A stretch of 64,000 nt of DNA from an unidentified eubacterium SCB49 (lineage in GTDB: Bacteria > Bacteroidota > Bacteroidia > Flavobacteriales > Flavobacteriaceae): contig ABCO01000001.1 in the NCBI GenBank assembly GCA_000170815.1, forward strand, positions 248,001 through 312,000, in the 5' to 3' direction. The position numbers and the translations under genes were made by a program. Below the pieces are notes generated by a model. That model did not search any database and had not been told where the DNA came from. It worked only from the letters and a program-made list of their open reading frames with translations. Below, piece after piece: positions 63,349 through 64,000 of this stretch; the stretch's first letter is position 1; each line of letters opens with the position of its first letter.

Positions 63349-64000
63349 TTATCCTACAGAACCTTCTAGACTAATCTCTAAAAGCTTTTGAGCTTCTACA
63401 GCAAATTCCATAGGGAGTTTATTTAATACTTCTTTACTAAAACCGTTTACTATAAGAGCAATCGCTTTTTCTGTGTCAATACCACGCTGGTTGCAGTAGA
63501 AAATTTGATCTTCACCTATTTTACTGGTTGTAGCTTCGTGTTCTACTTGAGCAGATTTGTTGTCAGCCTCAATATATGGGAAGGTATGTGCACCACATGC
63601 ATTACCCATTAATAACGAGTCACATTGTGAGAAGTTACGGGCATTATCTGCATTGCGGTTAATTTTTACTAATCCTCTGTAGCTGTTTTGAGATTTACCA
63701 GCAGAGATTCCTTTAGAGATAATGGTACTACGTGTATTCTTACCTATGTGGATCATTTTAGTTCCAGTATCTGCTTGCTGAAAATTATTTGTTACTGCGA
63801 TCGAGTAAAACTCACCGATAGAATTGTCTCCTTTTAAAATACAGCTAGGATATTTCCATGTAACAGCACTTCCTGTTTCTACTTGTGTCCAAGAGATTTT
63901 TGCGTTTTTCTCACAAATTCCTCTTTTGGTTACAAAGTTATAAACGCCACCTTTTCCTTCTTTATTTCCCGGAAACCAGTTTTGTACAGTACTGTATTTT
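63349..64000 (-). CDS. sufB: Fe-S cluster assembly protein SufB (partial, 5' end beyond window)
   Basis: The reading frame continues open from the stop at 63349 to the window edge at 64000, giving the C-terminal 216 residues of SufB, the scaffold that assembles the cluster with SufC and SufD. Landmarks are [19 protein letters not shown] at the edge, [20 protein letters not shown], the catalytic-site region [14 protein letters not shown] and the diagnostic [20 protein letters not shown]. The usual SufB is about 480 residues, so the N-terminal half is missing because of the window, not because of a deletion. It is the upstream gene of the operon in this window. Confidence 0.95.
   Translation of the reverse strand, partial: KYSTVQNWFPGNKEGKGGVYNFVTKRGICEKNAKISWTQVETGSAVTWKYPSCILKGDNSIGEFYSIAVTNNFQQADTGTKMIHIGKNTRSTIISKGISAGKSQNSYRGLVKINRNADNARNFSQCDSLLMGNACGAHTFPYIEADNKSAQVEHEATTSKIGEDQIFYCNQRGIDTEKAIALIVNGFSKEVLNKLPMEFAVEAQKLLEISLEGSVG

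Noticed and set aside
1..64000. tRNA or rRNA genes, CRISPR arrays, insertion sequences or prophage
   Set aside because: No cloverleaf-like segments, regularly spaced repeats, transposase or integrase-like proteins were seen. A tRNA scan would be needed to be certain.

Overview
The window comes from a low-GC member of the Bacteroidota, most likely a marine Flavobacteriaceae species. The evidence is: type IX secretion (T9SS) substrates with type A and type B C-terminal sorting domains, a PorP/SprF protein, two SusC-like TonB-dependent receptors, lipoproteins with short Bacteroidota lipoboxes, the SUF operon arrangement, a eukaryotic-like IleRS with a KMSKR loop, and several promoters of the flavobacterial form TTG-N17-TAnnTTTG. 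I could not fix the genus. I saw no rRNA, tRNA, CRISPR array, insertion sequence or prophage.

Layout. 1-2.4 kb: pirin, a Crp/Fnr-type regulator and a PlsC acyltransferase, all on the minus strand. 2.5-8.9 kb: a DUF5689 surface lipoprotein and its TonB-dependent receptor, divergent from a secreted endonuclease/exonuclease/phosphatase (EEP) lipoprotein; this looks like a nutrient-acquisition locus. 9-12.2 kb: a four-helix membrane protein and a second TonB-dependent receptor. 12.4-16.8 kb: a DUF3108 / tryptophan 2,3-dioxygenase / M23 peptidase operon and homogentisate 1,2-dioxygenase (aromatic amino acid catabolism). 16.8-20.9 kb: patatin-Omp85 fusion and uvrC. 21-22 kb: a small AT-rich accessory patch with a toxin-antitoxin pair whose toxin is frameshifted, plus an unrecognised membrane protein.

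22-25.9 kb: a compact operon of two RimK-type ATP-grasp ligases flanking a RimB-like retropepsin-fold protease, followed by an AstE/AspA-type zinc hydrolase and 5-formyltetrahydrofolate cyclo-ligase. This is the most system-like locus in the window: two peptide-bond 'writers' with two potential 'erasers'. 26-31.8 kb: CD225 and DUF2752 small membrane proteins, then on the minus strand ileS-dksA, a terminator, a GIN-domain protein and lspA. 32.3-38.4 kb: a large secreted M4 metallopeptidase with a T9SS signal, an outer membrane barrel and a zinc-ribbon protein. 38.4-44.9 kb: CBS protein, membrane M28 peptidase, NAD(P)-binding protein, HflX, a second EEP protein and a small membrane protein.

45.3-56.8 kb: a T9SS surface-protein module with two giant type B CTD proteins, PorP/SprF and an OmpA/PD40 protein. 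57.2-64 kb: DUF3078, DUF2480, a DUF59 protein, sufE, sufS, sufD, sufC, a small lipoprotein wedged between sufC and sufB, and the 3' part of sufB running off the window edge. Intrinsic terminators close several of these units.
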